Assembly: GCA_016720595.1 (NCBI GenBank)
Contig: JADKKI010000036.1
Location: 1-64,000 of the forward strand
Reading direction: 5' to 3'
Source: Myxococcales bacterium
GTDB lineage: Bacteria; Myxococcota_A; Polyangia; Haliangiales; Haliangiaceae
DNA length: 64,000 nt
Below are positions 1 to 9,000 of this stretch, piece after piece; the stretch's first letter is position 1, and each line of letters begins with the position of its first letter. The notes under the pieces were generated by a model. The model searched no databases and was not told the origin of the DNA. It saw only the letters and a list, made by a program, of their open reading frames with translations. The position numbers and the translations under genes are program-made.

Positions 1-54
1 TGGCGAGCGGCTGCAGGGGCGCTCCCGGTGCGATCGCGTCGTCGATCAGCTGCT

Positions 55-1665
55 TCACCGCGCCGGCGTGCCCGCCCGGTGGTGGCGGCGCTGCGCGCTG
101 CGCGGAGCCTCGGCAGCACGGGCCACACCGGTCAGGCCGAGATCCGCGGCGCGGACCAGCTTCGAGTCCGCGAGGATCGCCACCCGCCGCATCGCACTCT
201 TCAGCTCGCGCACGTTGCCCGGCCAGGTATGAGCCTTGAGTGCGGCCTGCGCGTCATCGGTCAGCGTGTGGAGCACGAGCCCGAGCTGCCGTTCGGCCTG
301 ACGCAGGAACGCGTGCGCGAGCAGCACGACATCGTCGCCGCGCGCGGCGAGCGAAGGCACCTCGACGGTGACCTCGCGCAGGCGGAACAGCAGATCGGCG
401 CGGAACCGCCCCGCGGCCACCTCGGCCTCGAGATCCTTGTGCGTGGCGCACACGAGGCGGAAGTCCACCGCCTTCGGGAGGTTGTCACCGAGGCGCTTGA
501 CCTCGCGCTGCTCGAGCACGCGGAGCAGCGCGGCCTGCATCGGCGTGGGCATGTCGCCGATCTCGTCGAGGAACAAGGTCGAGCCATCTGCCGCTTCGAT
601 CAGGCCGACGCGATCCGTCATCGCCCCCGTGAACGCACCCTTGCGATACCCGAACAGCTCCGCATCGAGCAGCGTCGGCGAGACCGAGGCGCAGTTGATC
701 GCGATCATCGGGCGCGCGGCGCGTGGGCTCGCCTGGTGGATCGCTCGCGCCACCAGCTCCTTGCCGGAGCCCGAGGGGCCGTAGAGCAGCGCCGAGAGAT
801 CGCTCGGCCCGACGCGGCGGACCAGCCCGCGCAGGGTCTGCACCGCCGGAGATTCCCCGAGCAGCTCGTCCCCACCCGCCTGCGGCGCGCGCCGCAGCTG
901 CGCTAGGAACGGCACCGCGACCGCGGCGAGGATCCGCAGCTCCGCCACGGTGCGCTCGTCGATCCCTGCGCGATCATGTCGCGCGAGGAACACCGCGCCG
1001 AGCGTGCGGCCGTCGAGGCGCATCGGCAGGCACAGCGCCGAGGCGAGCCGCAGCGCGGCCACCGACGGCAGCGCCGCATAGCGGCTGTGCCCCGCGACAT
1101 CATCGAGCTGGATCCGCTCGCCGGTGCCGAGCACGTCCTTGACGATCGTATCGGACAGCAGCTCTGCGGCGCGATCGAGCACCGCTCCCTCGCGATCCCG
1201 TGCCGCCGCCACCGTGTACCCGGCTCCCTCGACGAGGATCAGCGCTCCGAGGTCGGCTCCCGAGGCGCCGATCAACCCGGTGAGCAGCAGCTCCACCGCC
1301 TTGTCGGCCGAGTCCACCGCCGCGAGCGCGGAGACCAGCGCCTCGATCGAACGCTCGCGATCGCGCGCCACCGCCGTGGATTCGAGCGCGAGCGTGATGC
1401 CCTCCGCCTCGAGCGCCTGGCCCGGGACCAGCCGGTGGCGCTGACCTGTGGAGGCGATCAGCACCTCGACCGCCTCGCCCTCCTGCGCGCGGTGCACCAC
1501 GGCCCAGTGCGCGGGCGCCGTGGGCAGCCGCACGTCCGCGGTGAGATCTGCGCCGAGGCTGGTGATCCGCTTGGTGATCGGGAGGCGCAAGGCGAGCGCT
1601 CCGCGAAGCGGCGTGATGACCAGCACGAGCGCCGCGTCGCCGGCGTTAGGGCTGCTCGGGCTCAT
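55..1665 (-). CDS. FHA-GAF-sigma-54 activator (3' end frameshifted, runs off left edge)
   Basis: Sigma-54-dependent enhancer-binding regulator that would activate RNA polymerase-sigma54 by ATP hydrolysis in the cytoplasm. The ATG at 1665 gives 536 residues in the open frame. Residues about 15-100 look like a degenerate FHA domain, 115-255 like a GAF domain, and 270-500 are the AAA+ domain. Its Walker A is GPSGSGKE and the sigma-54 contact loop is an intact ELFGYRKGAFTGA. No Fis-type HTH is seen in the open frame, which ends in a basic low-complexity tail at 55. The next frame continues as a plausible protein (VKQLIDDAIAPGAPLQPLA) to base 1, so a one-base indel between about 60 and 120 probably hides the C-terminus. 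It is divergent from ugd with only 25 bp between starts and is a natural candidate regulator of the polysaccharide genes. Confidence 0.85.
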   Translation of the reverse strand: MSPSSPNAGDAALVLVITPLRGALALRLPITKRITSLGADLTADVRLPTAPAHWAVVHRAQEGEAVEVLIASTGQRHRLVPGQALEAEGITLALESTAVARDRERSIEALVSALAAVDSADKAVELLLTGLIGASGADLGALILVEGAGYTVAAARDREGAVLDRAAELLSDTIVKDVLGTGERIQLDDVAGHSRYAALPSVAALRLASALCLPMRLDGRTLGAVFLARHDRAGIDERTVAELRILAAVAVPFLAQLRRAPQAGGDELLGESPAVQTLRGLVRRVGPSDLSALLYGPSGSGKELVARAIHQASPRAARPMIAINCASVSPTLLDAELFGYRKGAFTGAMTDRVGLIEAADGSTLFLDEIGDMPTPMQAALLRVLEQREVKRLGDNLPKAVDFRLVCATHKDLEAEVAAGRFRADLLFRLREVTVEVPSLAARGDDVVLLAHAFLRQAERQLGLVLHTLTDDAQAALKAHTWPGNVRELKSAMRRVAILADSKLVRAADLGLTGVARAAEAPRSAQRRHHRAGTPAR

Positions 1666-1690
1666 CGGGCTGCATGGTAGCGTGCCGCCC

Positions 1691-2989
1691 ATGAAGATCG
1701 CCGTGGTAGGCACCGGATACGTCGGCCTCGTGACCGGGGCCGGATTCTCCGATTTCGGGCATGACGTCACGTGTGTCGATATCGACCCCACGCGCGTCGC
1801 CACGCTCCGCCGCGGAGAGGTCCCGTTCTACGAGCCGGGCCTCCACGATCTGATCAAGCGGAACGCGGGCCTCGATCGCCTGCGCTTCACGACCTCCACC
1901 GCCGAGGCCGTCGCCGGTGCCGAGATCGTGTTCATCGCCGTCGGCACGCCGTCTGGCGAGGACGGCAGCGCGGACCTCGGCTACGTGATCGAGGCGGCGA
2001 AGCAGATCGGCGCGGCGCTGACCGGCTTCGCCGTGGTGGTCACCAAGAGCACGGTCCCCGTCGGCACCGCGGCAAAGGTCCACGCCGCCGTCGGCTCCAC
2101 CACCAAGCACCCCTACGCCGTCGCCTCGAACCCCGAGTTCCTCAAGGAGGGCGATGCCGTCAACGACTTCCTTCGCCCCGCGCGCGTGATCGTGGGCGCC
2201 GAGGACGAGGCGGCGATCGCCGTGCTGCGCGAGCTCTATCGCGGCGTGCTGCGCACCAACGATCGGATCCAGATCATGGATCTCGCCTCCGCCGAGCTGA
2301 CCAAGTACGCCGCGAACGCGATGCTCGCCACCCGGATCTCGTTCATGAACGAGCTGTCCCGGCTGTGCGAGGTCGTCGGCGCGGACATCGAGGCCGTGCG
2401 CAAGGGCATCGGCTCCGATCCGCGGATCGGCAACAAGTTCCTGTTCGCGGGCGCAGGCTTCGGGGGCAGCTGCTTCCCGAAAGATCTCCGCGCGCTCCGC
2501 CACACGGCGCAGAACGTGAACGTCCCGCTCGGCGTGGTCGACGCGGTCGAGCGCGCGAACGAGCGCCAGAAGCGGGTGCTCGGCGAGCGCGTGCTCGCGC
2601 ACTTCGGCGGCAACCTCACCGGCAAGCGGATCGCGCTGTGGGGCCTGGCCTTCAAGCCGGAGACCGACGACATCCGCGAATCGCCGGCGCTCGTGCTGAT
2701 CGAGCAGCTGCGCGCCGCGGGCGCCACCGTGGTCGGCTACGACCCGGCCGCGATGACCAACATCAAGGCGCAGGGCGTGGCGATCGAGCTGGTCAAGGAT
2801 GCCTACGCTGCCGCCGCCGGCGCCGATGCGATCGTGCTCGTCACCGAGTGGCACGAGCTCCGCGATCCGGATCTCGATCGGCTCAAGGCCACGATGCGCA
2901 GCCACGTGCTGATCGATGGCCGCAACGTGTGGCCGATGGCCGCCGCACGAGCGCTCGGGTTCACGTACTACGGGATCGGCCGCGCTTAG
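1691..2989 (+). CDS. ugd: UDP-glucose/UDP-GlcNAc 6-dehydrogenase
   Basis: NAD-dependent four-electron oxidation of a UDP-hexose to the UDP-uronic acid in the cytoplasm. The ATG at 1691 begins MKIAVVGTGYVGLVTGAG, the Rossmann nucleotide site. NPEFLKEGDAV, ELTKYAANAMLA and the catalytic cysteine motif FGGSCFPKD (Cys about 261) are all present. The length of 432 residues is normal for the family. It faces away from the sigma-54 regulator and converges on a UDP-glucuronate 4-epimerase-like gene. The substrate may be UDP-glucose, feeding that epimerase, or UDP-GlcNAc as in WbpA, feeding the WlbA-WlbB-WlbC set further along; sequence alone does not separate these. Confidence 0.93.
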   Translation: MKIAVVGTGYVGLVTGAGFSDFGHDVTCVDIDPTRVATLRRGEVPFYEPGLHDLIKRNAGLDRLRFTTSTAEAVAGAEIVFIAVGTPSGEDGSADLGYVIEAAKQIGAALTGFAVVVTKSTVPVGTAAKVHAAVGSTTKHPYAVASNPEFLKEGDAVNDFLRPARVIVGAEDEAAIAVLRELYRGVLRTNDRIQIMDLASAELTKYAANAMLATRISFMNELSRLCEVVGADIEAVRKGIGSDPRIGNKFLFAGAGFGGSCFPKDLRALRHTAQNVNVPLGVVDAVERANERQKRVLGERVLAHFGGNLTGKRIALWGLAFKPETDDIRESPALVLIEQLRAAGATVVGYDPAAMTNIKAQGVAIELVKDAYAAAAGADAIVLVTEWHELRDPDLDRLKATMRSHVLIDGRNVWPMAAARALGFTYYGIGRA

Positions 2990-3034
2990 AACCGGTCTGG
3001 GGCGACCACGGGTTCCGATTTCAGGATCGGTTCT
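2988..3034. terminator. Inverted repeat between convergent genes
   Basis: The 44-bp convergent junction is nested inverted repeats: AGAACCG at 2988 pairs with CGGTTCT at 3028, and CCGAT at 3015 pairs with ATCGG at 3026. There is no long T run. A bidirectional terminator role is inferred from position and pairing only. Confidence 0.35.
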
Positions 3035-3999
3035 TAGCCCGCCTGGCGCCACGCCCACTGGCGCGCGATGCCGGCCTCGACGCCGGTGGTCGGCTGGTAC
3101 CCGAGCGCCGCACGCGCGCGATCGATGTTCGCGAACGTGATCGGGACATCTCCGGGTTGATCCGGCTGCCAGTTGATCCGGGCCGCGGTCCCCACCACGC
3201 GCTCGATCACCGTGACCAGCTCGCGGAGCGAGATCGTCTGCGTGCCGCCGAGGTTGTACAGCTCGTACTGGCCCGGCACCACACGCTCGATCGCCGCGAC
3301 CACGCCGGACACGATGTCGTCGACGAACGTGTAGTCGCGCCGCGAGGAGCCATCGCCGAACAGCGTGATCGTCTGACCCGCGGCGATCGCGTCGAGGAAC
3401 TTCATGATCGCCATGTCCGGGCGCTGGCGCGGGCCGAACACCGTGAAGAATCGCAGCGCGGACACGCCGAGGCCGAACAGATCGCGATAGGTCGAGAGCT
3501 GCAGCTCGTTCATCCGCTTGGTCGCCGCGTACGGCGACGCCGGGGTCAGGCACGGATCGTCCTCGCGGAACGCGCTGATCGAGCCCAGGTCCCCCGCCTT
3601 CGCGCCGTACACCGAGGAGGACGAGCCGAACACGAGCCGCTGAAGGCCGAGCTCGCGCATCCGCTGGAGGATCACGCCGGTGCCGACGATGTTGGTGGCG
3701 AGATAGCGCTGCGGCTCGGCGAGGGAGGGCCGCACACCAGCGAGCGCGGCGAGGTGGCACACGGCATCGACGTCGGGCGTGATCGCGAGGGCGACCGCGG
3801 CCGGATCGCAGATGTCACCCGTGATCAGGCGAAACCCGGGCAGCGCGGCGAGGACGGCGGCGTTCGCGCGCTTGCGCTCGGCCGGGTAGAGGTACGCGTC
3901 GAACGAATCGATCCCGGTGACGCGGTGGCCGGCGGCGATCAACCGCTCGGTGGTGTGCGAGCCGATGAACCCGGCCGCTCCGGTGACGACCACGTGCAT
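3034..3999 (-). CDS. NAD-dependent epimerase, UDP-glucuronate 4-epimerase-like
   Basis: Extended SDR epimerase, 321 residues from the ATG at 3999. The N-terminal NAD site is VVVTGAAGFIGSH, the SSSSVYG strand supplies the catalytic serine/threonine region, and YAATK is the YxxxK catalytic pair. The AGVRPSLAEPQRYLATNIVG and LRFFTVFGPRQRPDM segments closely resemble UDP-glucuronate 4-epimerases, which convert UDP-GlcA to UDP-GalA. It converges on ugd, whose product would be its substrate. The gene upstream is a divergent Ser/Thr kinase with 72 bp between starts. The exact sugar substrate is inferred from family resemblance. Confidence 0.85.
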   Translation of the reverse strand: MHVVVTGAAGFIGSHTTERLIAAGHRVTGIDSFDAYLYPAERKRANAAVLAALPGFRLITGDICDPAAVALAITPDVDAVCHLAALAGVRPSLAEPQRYLATNIVGTGVILQRMRELGLQRLVFGSSSSVYGAKAGDLGSISAFREDDPCLTPASPYAATKRMNELQLSTYRDLFGLGVSALRFFTVFGPRQRPDMAIMKFLDAIAAGQTITLFGDGSSRRDYTFVDDIVSGVVAAIERVVPGQYELYNLGGTQTISLRELVTVIERVVGTAARINWQPDQPGDVPITFANIDRARAALGYQPTTGVEAGIARQWAWRQAG

Positions 4000-4071
4000 C
4001 GCGGCACTGTTGCCCAGGGACCTCGTGATCGCAAGCCGTCGGCGAACGAGCCCGTGCTAGCGTCCGCGCCG

Positions 4072-5703
4072 ATGCAGCCCGCTCCCTCGATCCGCGTCGC
4101 GGACTACGAGCTGTTCGAGCGGCTCGGAGAGGGTGGCGCCGGGCAGGTGTACCGAGCGCAGGATCCGCGCGGCACCAGCGTGGCGGTCAAGTTGCTCGGG
4201 CCCGCGGCGGATCTCGATCCCGAAGCGGCGCACGCGCGGTTTCGCCGCGAGGTGGAGATCCTGCGCCAGCTCGATCACCCCGCGCTATCCACGCTGATCG
4301 ATCACGGCTTCGACGACGAGCTCGGTCCGTATCTCGTGATGCCGCTCGTGCCGGGCACCACGCTGCGCGCCGTGATGGCCGGGACCAAGCTGTGCCCCGA
4401 GGCGGCGATGTTGCTCCTCGAGCCGGTCGCGTCGGCGATCGCGGCACTCCACGCGCGCTCGCTGGTCCACCGCGATCTCAAGCCCGAGAACGTGATGGTG
4501 ACGCCGGATGGGCGCGTGATCGTCGTCGATCTCGGTCTCGCGTGGGGCCCGGAGCTGTCACGACACACCGCCGAGGGCACCGCGGTGGGCTCGGTTCCGT
4601 ACATGGCGCCCGAGCAGATCGAAGGTTCGGGCGTGGGGACGGCGGCCGATCTGTGGGCGCTCGGCGTGATGCTCTACGAGCTGATCGCCGGCAAGCGGCC
4701 GTTCGCGCGCTCGCGTGCCTCCGAGGAGGCCGCCGCGGCGCTCGTCGGTTCGTACGCCCCGCTCGATGCCGTGGATCCGCGCTGTGCGCCCGAGCTGACC
4801 CGCCTCGTCGCGCAGAGCCTCGATCGAGCTCCGCTGTCGCGCCCCACCGCCGAGGTGTTCGCCGCCGAGCTCGTGGGGGCGATCGATTGGGTGGAGGCCG
4901 CCGACCGCGGACGCGAGCGTGCCGCGATCGTGCTCGCACCGGCGGACTATGCGCAGCGCGTGTCGCCGTTCCGCGTGCGGCGCGAGAAGCGGCTCGCGCG
5001 CGAAGCGATCGCAGCGGCGCGCCCGTTCCAGGCCCTCGCGCACGTCGATCGCGCCCTCGCCTACGCGCCGAACGATCCCGAGCTGCTCTCGCTCGCCGAC
5101 GAGGCCGAGGCGAGATCGAGCCGCAGCACGAGTCCCACCACGGGCACCACGGGCGCCACGGGCCCAAACGGCACCGCGAGTGCGCCGGCCGAGCGCAGCG
5201 ACACGGTCGCGTCGGTGGAGGCCGCACCGCCGGTGGACCTCCGCTCGCCGCGCCGCTCGGTGCTCCCGATCGCCCTCGCTGCGACCGCGGGCGCGGCGCT
5301 CGCCGTGGGTGCCACCTGGTTCGCACTCCGTGATCGCGGCAAGCCAGCCGACGCACCGATCGTCGCCGTGACCCGAGATGCCGGGAGCACCGTGGTGAGC
5401 GACGCCGGGACCGAAGCCGATGCGTACGTCTCCCCGCCGGTGATCACGAACAGCGTCGATGCCGGGCTGATCGACCCGCCAATCCCGCCAAGCCCTCACC
5501 GATCCCCGGCCTCGTGCTCCTCGCCGAGGCGGGGATCCCGAACAACCTGCCGAACCGGATCACCGAGATGGCAGCCCCCGCCGGGGAGCACCTGGTGCCG
5601 CAGGAGCGGCTCGAGGAGCCCGATCCCGCCCAGGCGATCGCGAAGGCCGATGCCGAGGTCGCCAAGAACCCGGATCGCACGAACCGGCTCTCGCAGGCGG
5701 TGA
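4072..5703 (+). CDS. Ser/Thr protein kinase, N-terminal part of a frameshifted kinase-TPR protein
   Basis: Hanks-type kinase starting at the ATG at 4072. The glycine-rich loop is LGEGGAGQVY (about residues 18-27), the ATP lysine is in VAVKLLG, the catalytic loop is HRDLKPEN (about 133) and the metal-binding motif is DLG rather than DFG. After a Thr/Gly/Pro-rich linker a single membrane helix lies at about 396-418. Reading frame and composition change near 5480: the open frame runs to 5703 as Arg/Pro/Ser-rich nonsense, while the sensible sequence continues in another frame (next entry). The combined length from 4072 to 6506 is one base short of a multiple of three, which fits loss of one A at about 5480-5482. 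The corrected product would be an 811-codon transmembrane kinase with an extracytoplasmic TPR domain. Confidence 0.85.
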   Translation: MQPAPSIRVADYELFERLGEGGAGQVYRAQDPRGTSVAVKLLGPAADLDPEAAHARFRREVEILRQLDHPALSTLIDHGFDDELGPYLVMPLVPGTTLRAVMAGTKLCPEAAMLLLEPVASAIAALHARSLVHRDLKPENVMVTPDGRVIVVDLGLAWGPELSRHTAEGTAVGSVPYMAPEQIEGSGVGTAADLWALGVMLYELIAGKRPFARSRASEEAAAALVGSYAPLDAVDPRCAPELTRLVAQSLDRAPLSRPTAEVFAAELVGAIDWVEAADRGRERAAIVLAPADYAQRVSPFRVRREKRLAREAIAAARPFQALAHVDRALAYAPNDPELLSLADEAEARSSRSTSPTTGTTGATGPNGTASAPAERSDTVASVEAAPPVDLRSPRRSVLPIALAATAGAALAVGATWFALRDRGKPADAPIVAVTRDAGSTVVSDAGTEADAYVSPPVITNSVDAGLIDPPIPPSPHRSPASCSSPRRGSRTTCRTGSPRWQPPPGSTWCRRSGSRSPIPPRRSRRPMPRSPRTRIARTGSRRR

Positions 5704-6506
5704 TCTACATCGCCGCCGGGAGGACTGCCGACGGCCTGGCGAAGCTCGACAAGGTGCTCGTCGACTTCCCGGACTACGCCACGGCGTGGAGCGCGAAGGG
5801 CTACGTCTCGGTGCGCGCCGGCCGGCCCCGCGATGCCGAGGCGGCGATGACCAAGGCGATCGAGCTCGATCCCGATGGGCACGAGGCGTATCGCAACCGC
5901 GGCATCCTGCGCGATCACGAAGGTCACGCGCGCGATGCGTACCCGGATCTGATCGAGGCGCTCCGTCGCGATCCCACCGACGTCGAGGCGATGGCCGAGC
6001 TCGCCCAGGTGTACTCGTCGGCGGATCACCGCGCCGAGGCCAAGCCGCTGCTCGAGCGCATCGTGCGGCTCCGCCCGCAGAACGTGACCGCGTGGCTCGA
6101 TCTCTCCGTGCTGCAGCCCGCGCCCGAGGCGATCGAGAGCGTGCGCCACGCGCTGACCCTCGCCCCCGATGATCGTCGAGGCAATACGCGCATGTGCACG
6201 GTGCTCGCGGAGGCCGGCGTCAAGGAGGCGATCGCGCAGTGTGCGCGTGCCGTGCAGCTCTCGCCGAAGGATCCGTGGGCGTGGATGGGCCGTGGCCTCG
6301 CTCGCTATCAGCTCGCGAACGATCGCAAGGGTCTCGACGATGTCGACGCCGCGATCACGATGCTCCCCGACAACGCGCAGTTCTACATCAACCGCTACAT
6401 CCTCCGGAGCCACGCCGGTATGCAGGCCGAGGCGAAGTCCGATCTGGCGCGGGCCTGCAAGCTCGGCAAGTCCGAGGCGTGCACGCAGCTCGAGAAGCTC
6501 CGGTGA
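5514..6506 (+). CDS. TPR repeat protein, C-terminal part of the kinase-TPR protein
   Basis: About 330 residues of TPR-like helical repeats, for example residues 60-230 with the AEAAMTKAIELDPDGHEAY pattern. The first possible start is a GTG at 5514, but the frame is open upstream and reads sensibly (NPAKPSPIPGLVLLAEAG), joining the kinase sequence near 5480. No ribosome-binding site stands out before the GTG. The likeliest reading is the periplasmic sensor or scaffold half of the upstream kinase rather than a separate gene. Its TGA overlaps the GTG of the following aminotransferase (GTGA), so the two are translationally coupled. Confidence 0.75.
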   Translation: MLLAEAGIPNNLPNRITEMAAPAGEHLVPQERLEEPDPAQAIAKADAEVAKNPDRTNRLSQAVIYIAAGRTADGLAKLDKVLVDFPDYATAWSAKGYVSVRAGRPRDAEAAMTKAIELDPDGHEAYRNRGILRDHEGHARDAYPDLIEALRRDPTDVEAMAELAQVYSSADHRAEAKPLLERIVRLRPQNVTAWLDLSVLQPAPEAIESVRHALTLAPDDRRGNTRMCTVLAEAGVKEAIAQCARAVQLSPKDPWAWMGRGLARYQLANDRKGLDDVDAAITMLPDNAQFYINRYILRSHAGMQAEAKSDLARACKLGKSEACTQLEKLR

Positions 6507-7564
6507 TCCAGCTCCTCGACATCGCGAGCGAGCTCGCGGCGATCCGCCCGGACCTCGATGCCGCGATCCGGCGCGTGCTCGACAGCGGCGTGTTCATCGG
6601 CGGCCCCGAGGTCGCCGCGTTCGAGACCGAGCTCGCGGCCGCGGTCGGCGCCCGTCATGCGATCGGCGTCAGCTCCGGCACCGATGCGCTGCTCGTGACG
6701 CTGATGGCGCTCGGGATCGGTCCCGGCGACGAGGTCGTCACCACGCCGTTCACGTTCTTCGCCACCGCGGGATGCATCGCTCGGCTCGGCGCCCGCTGCG
6801 TGTTCGCGGACATCGACGACACCACGCTCACGCTCGATCCGGATGCCGCGCTCGCCGCGTGTACCTCGCGAACCAAGGCGATCCTCCCGGTCAACCTGTT
6901 CGGCGTTCCCGCCGCGCTCCCCACGGCCCCGTGCCCGATCGTCGAGGATGCGGCGCAGAGCATCGGGTCCGGACCGGTCCGCGGGATCGCCGCGACGCTC
7001 TCGTTCTTTCCGTCGAAGAACCTCGGTGCGGTGGGGGATGCAGGCGCGGTGCTGACCGATGACCCGGCGCTCGCCGACAGGATCAACCTGCTCCGCACGC
7101 ACGGCGCACGTCCGAAGTACCACCACGTCGCGATCGGCGGGAACTTCCGGCTCGATGCACTCCAGGCCGCGGTGCTGCGCGTGAAGCTCACCCAGCTCCA
7201 GGCGCGAACCGCGAGGCGCCGCGAGCTCGCGATCCGCTACCGCGCCCTGCTCGCCGCGGCCCCGCTCCCACCCGAGGTCCGCTTGCCACCCGACGATCCG
7301 GCGCACGTCTATCACCAGTTCGTGATCCGGGTGCCGCGCCGCGACCTGCTCCGCGCGCACCTCGCGGCTCACGACATCCCGACCCAGGTCTATTACCCAG
7401 AAGGCCTCCACCTCCAGCCGTGCTTCGCGGATCTCGGGTACCGCCGGGGGGCGTTTCCAACCACCGAGACCGCCACCCAGGACGTGGTGGCACCCGTTTC
7501 ACCCTGGTCTCACGGAGTTAGATCTCGGCTGGTGGTGGAACACACAGCAGGTTTTTATCGATGA
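6503..7564 (+). CDS. DegT/DnrJ/EryC1 sugar aminotransferase
   Basis: PLP-dependent nucleotide-sugar aminotransferase. The GTG start at 6503 overlaps the preceding stop. GVSSGTDALLVTLMALGIG is the cofactor phosphate region, VEDAAQSIGS the PLP-ring aspartate region and FFPSKNLGAVGDAG contains the Schiff-base lysine (about 172). The open frame gives 353 residues, shorter than the usual 365-390. After FPTTETATQDVV the sequence stops resembling the family, whereas the next frame reads HPFHPGLTELD, which resembles the usual family ending, and stops at 7589. A one-base indel near 7485 is therefore likely. It makes an amino sugar for the polysaccharide; the 3-keto or 4-keto position is unknown. Confidence 0.85.
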   Translation: MIQLLDIASELAAIRPDLDAAIRRVLDSGVFIGGPEVAAFETELAAAVGARHAIGVSSGTDALLVTLMALGIGPGDEVVTTPFTFFATAGCIARLGARCVFADIDDTTLTLDPDAALAACTSRTKAILPVNLFGVPAALPTAPCPIVEDAAQSIGSGPVRGIAATLSFFPSKNLGAVGDAGAVLTDDPALADRINLLRTHGARPKYHHVAIGGNFRLDALQAAVLRVKLTQLQARTARRRELAIRYRALLAAAPLPPEVRLPPDDPAHVYHQFVIRVPRRDLLRAHLAAHDIPTQVYYPEGLHLQPCFADLGYRRGAFPTTETATQDVVAPVSPWSHGVRSRLVVEHTAGFYR

Positions 7565-7656
7565 ACGTCTGGGTAGGATAAACCACTAACCAGGGTCTGT
7601 TGATGTTGCTTTCCCGCACCGGCAGTGCGATAGACTTCTGCCCCTAGGAATCAGGA

Positions 7657-8994
7657 ATGACTCGACTATTTGCTGTGATTGCGCTGATCTGCTGCGGAGC
7701 CATCGAGGCTCATGCGCAAGCCCCATCCGGCAACGAGTCGACGATCGCGTCCTTCGACCCCGGTCAGCCCGTCGCGCCGATCTCTGGCGTCGAGGGCAAT
7801 GGCTGGAAGGTCGGCGAGGGCACGGTGCTCCTGCCCGTGATCGGGCTCGAGACCGGCGTCATCAACAACGTGTTCTACGAGAACAACGGGCCCGCCACGA
7901 GCGGCGTGCTGCGCATCATGGCGCAGATCGGCATGGGCTCGCTGACCAATGCTCGCCTGCGCACCGGCGCGAACCCCGATGCCGTCACCCCCGAGGGTGA
8001 AGAGGCGCCGCAGGGTGACTTCGAGTACCGCACGGATCTGCGCCTCTCGTACGATCAGATGCTCTCGGGCAACGATGCCGTCAGCGGCACCGGTGGCCTC
8101 GGCGTGGGCGCCTCGCTCAAGGGCACGGTCAATCCGGCCGGCACCTGGGCGTTCGGCTTCTCCGACGAGTTTCGCCGCCTGATCCGCGCGGCGAACTTCG
8201 AGACCGATGCGAACACCAACCGCGATCTGAACAACCTCGCGCTCCGCGTGAAGTATCAGCCGCAGACGAGCAAGTTCTCCGGCCAGCTCTACTACCTGAA
8301 CACCGTCGATCTGTTCGAGCGCGGCAATCAGGACTTCGCGGATCGCATGCTCAACCGCATCGGCCTGCGGCCCGCCTTCCGCTGGCTGCCGCAGACCCAG
8401 TTCTTCGTCGATGTCTCGCAGGGCTTCCAGGGCGGTCTCGGCTCGGCGAGCATGAAGGCCTCGTCGTATCCGTTCACCGCGCTCGGCGGCGTGGCCACGC
8501 TCCTCACGGCCAAGACCTCGCTCAACCTGCAGGCCGGGTACACCAACGGCTTCTACTCCGCGGGCCCGAGCTACGGCAGCGTCACCGCCGGCGCCTCGTT
8601 CGGCTATCGGTACTCGCCGCTCGGTCGCGCCGTCCTCACGTATGACCTCGCCTACGAGGACTCGGTCAACGCGAACTTCTACCGCGATCACGTGATCCGG
8701 CTGTGGGTCCACCAGCTGTTCGCGCCGTTCGAGCTCAGCGTGCAGCCCGAGGTTCACTTCCGCCGGTATGAGGGAACGATCATCCCCGGCGTCGGCGGTG
8801 CCACCACCCGCGATGACGTGATCTTCTCGCTGGTCGCCGGCATGCAGTACAACTTCCGCAACTGGCTCGCCGCCACGGTGAACTATCACCTGACCGCGGT
8901 GGGCACGAGCTTCTCGTACATGACCGATGGCATCGTCGACGACCCGGGCTTCGTCCGCCACGAGTTGCTCGTCGGCATGCGCGCCGCGCTGTAG
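7657..8994 (+). CDS. Outer-membrane beta-barrel protein of the polysaccharide locus
   Basis: 445 residues from the ATG at 7657, preceded by an AGGAATCAGGA ribosome-binding stretch. Residues 1-20 are a signal peptide (MTRLFAVIALICCGAIEAHA). The rest alternates hydrophobic and polar residues in many aromatic-capped strands and ends in a strand-like VRHELLVGMRAAL, as expected of a barrel. It resembles in layout the outer-membrane barrel proteins found in myxobacterial polysaccharide loci, where Wzp-type porins are proposed to complete secretion when the OPX protein lacks its own membrane helix. The OPX protein encoded at 35670 is of that short kind. The flippase gene follows 6 bp after the stop. 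The porin role is inferred; the barrel fold is fairly clear. Confidence 0.7.
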   Translation: MTRLFAVIALICCGAIEAHAQAPSGNESTIASFDPGQPVAPISGVEGNGWKVGEGTVLLPVIGLETGVINNVFYENNGPATSGVLRIMAQIGMGSLTNARLRTGANPDAVTPEGEEAPQGDFEYRTDLRLSYDQMLSGNDAVSGTGGLGVGASLKGTVNPAGTWAFGFSDEFRRLIRAANFETDANTNRDLNNLALRVKYQPQTSKFSGQLYYLNTVDLFERGNQDFADRMLNRIGLRPAFRWLPQTQFFVDVSQGFQGGLGSASMKASSYPFTALGGVATLLTAKTSLNLQAGYTNGFYSAGPSYGSVTAGASFGYRYSPLGRAVLTYDLAYEDSVNANFYRDHVIRLWVHQLFAPFELSVQPEVHFRRYEGTIIPGVGGATTRDDVIFSLVAGMQYNFRNWLAATVNYHLTAVGTSFSYMTDGIVDDPGFVRHELLVGMRAAL

Positions 8995-9000
8995 CCCGGC

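Noticed and set aside
1771..4071. Open frame running in from 1771 upstream of the kinase ATG at 4072
   Set aside because: It crosses ugd and the epimerase gene in other frames and is Arg-rich nonsense; the protein becomes kinase-like exactly at the ATG at 4072.
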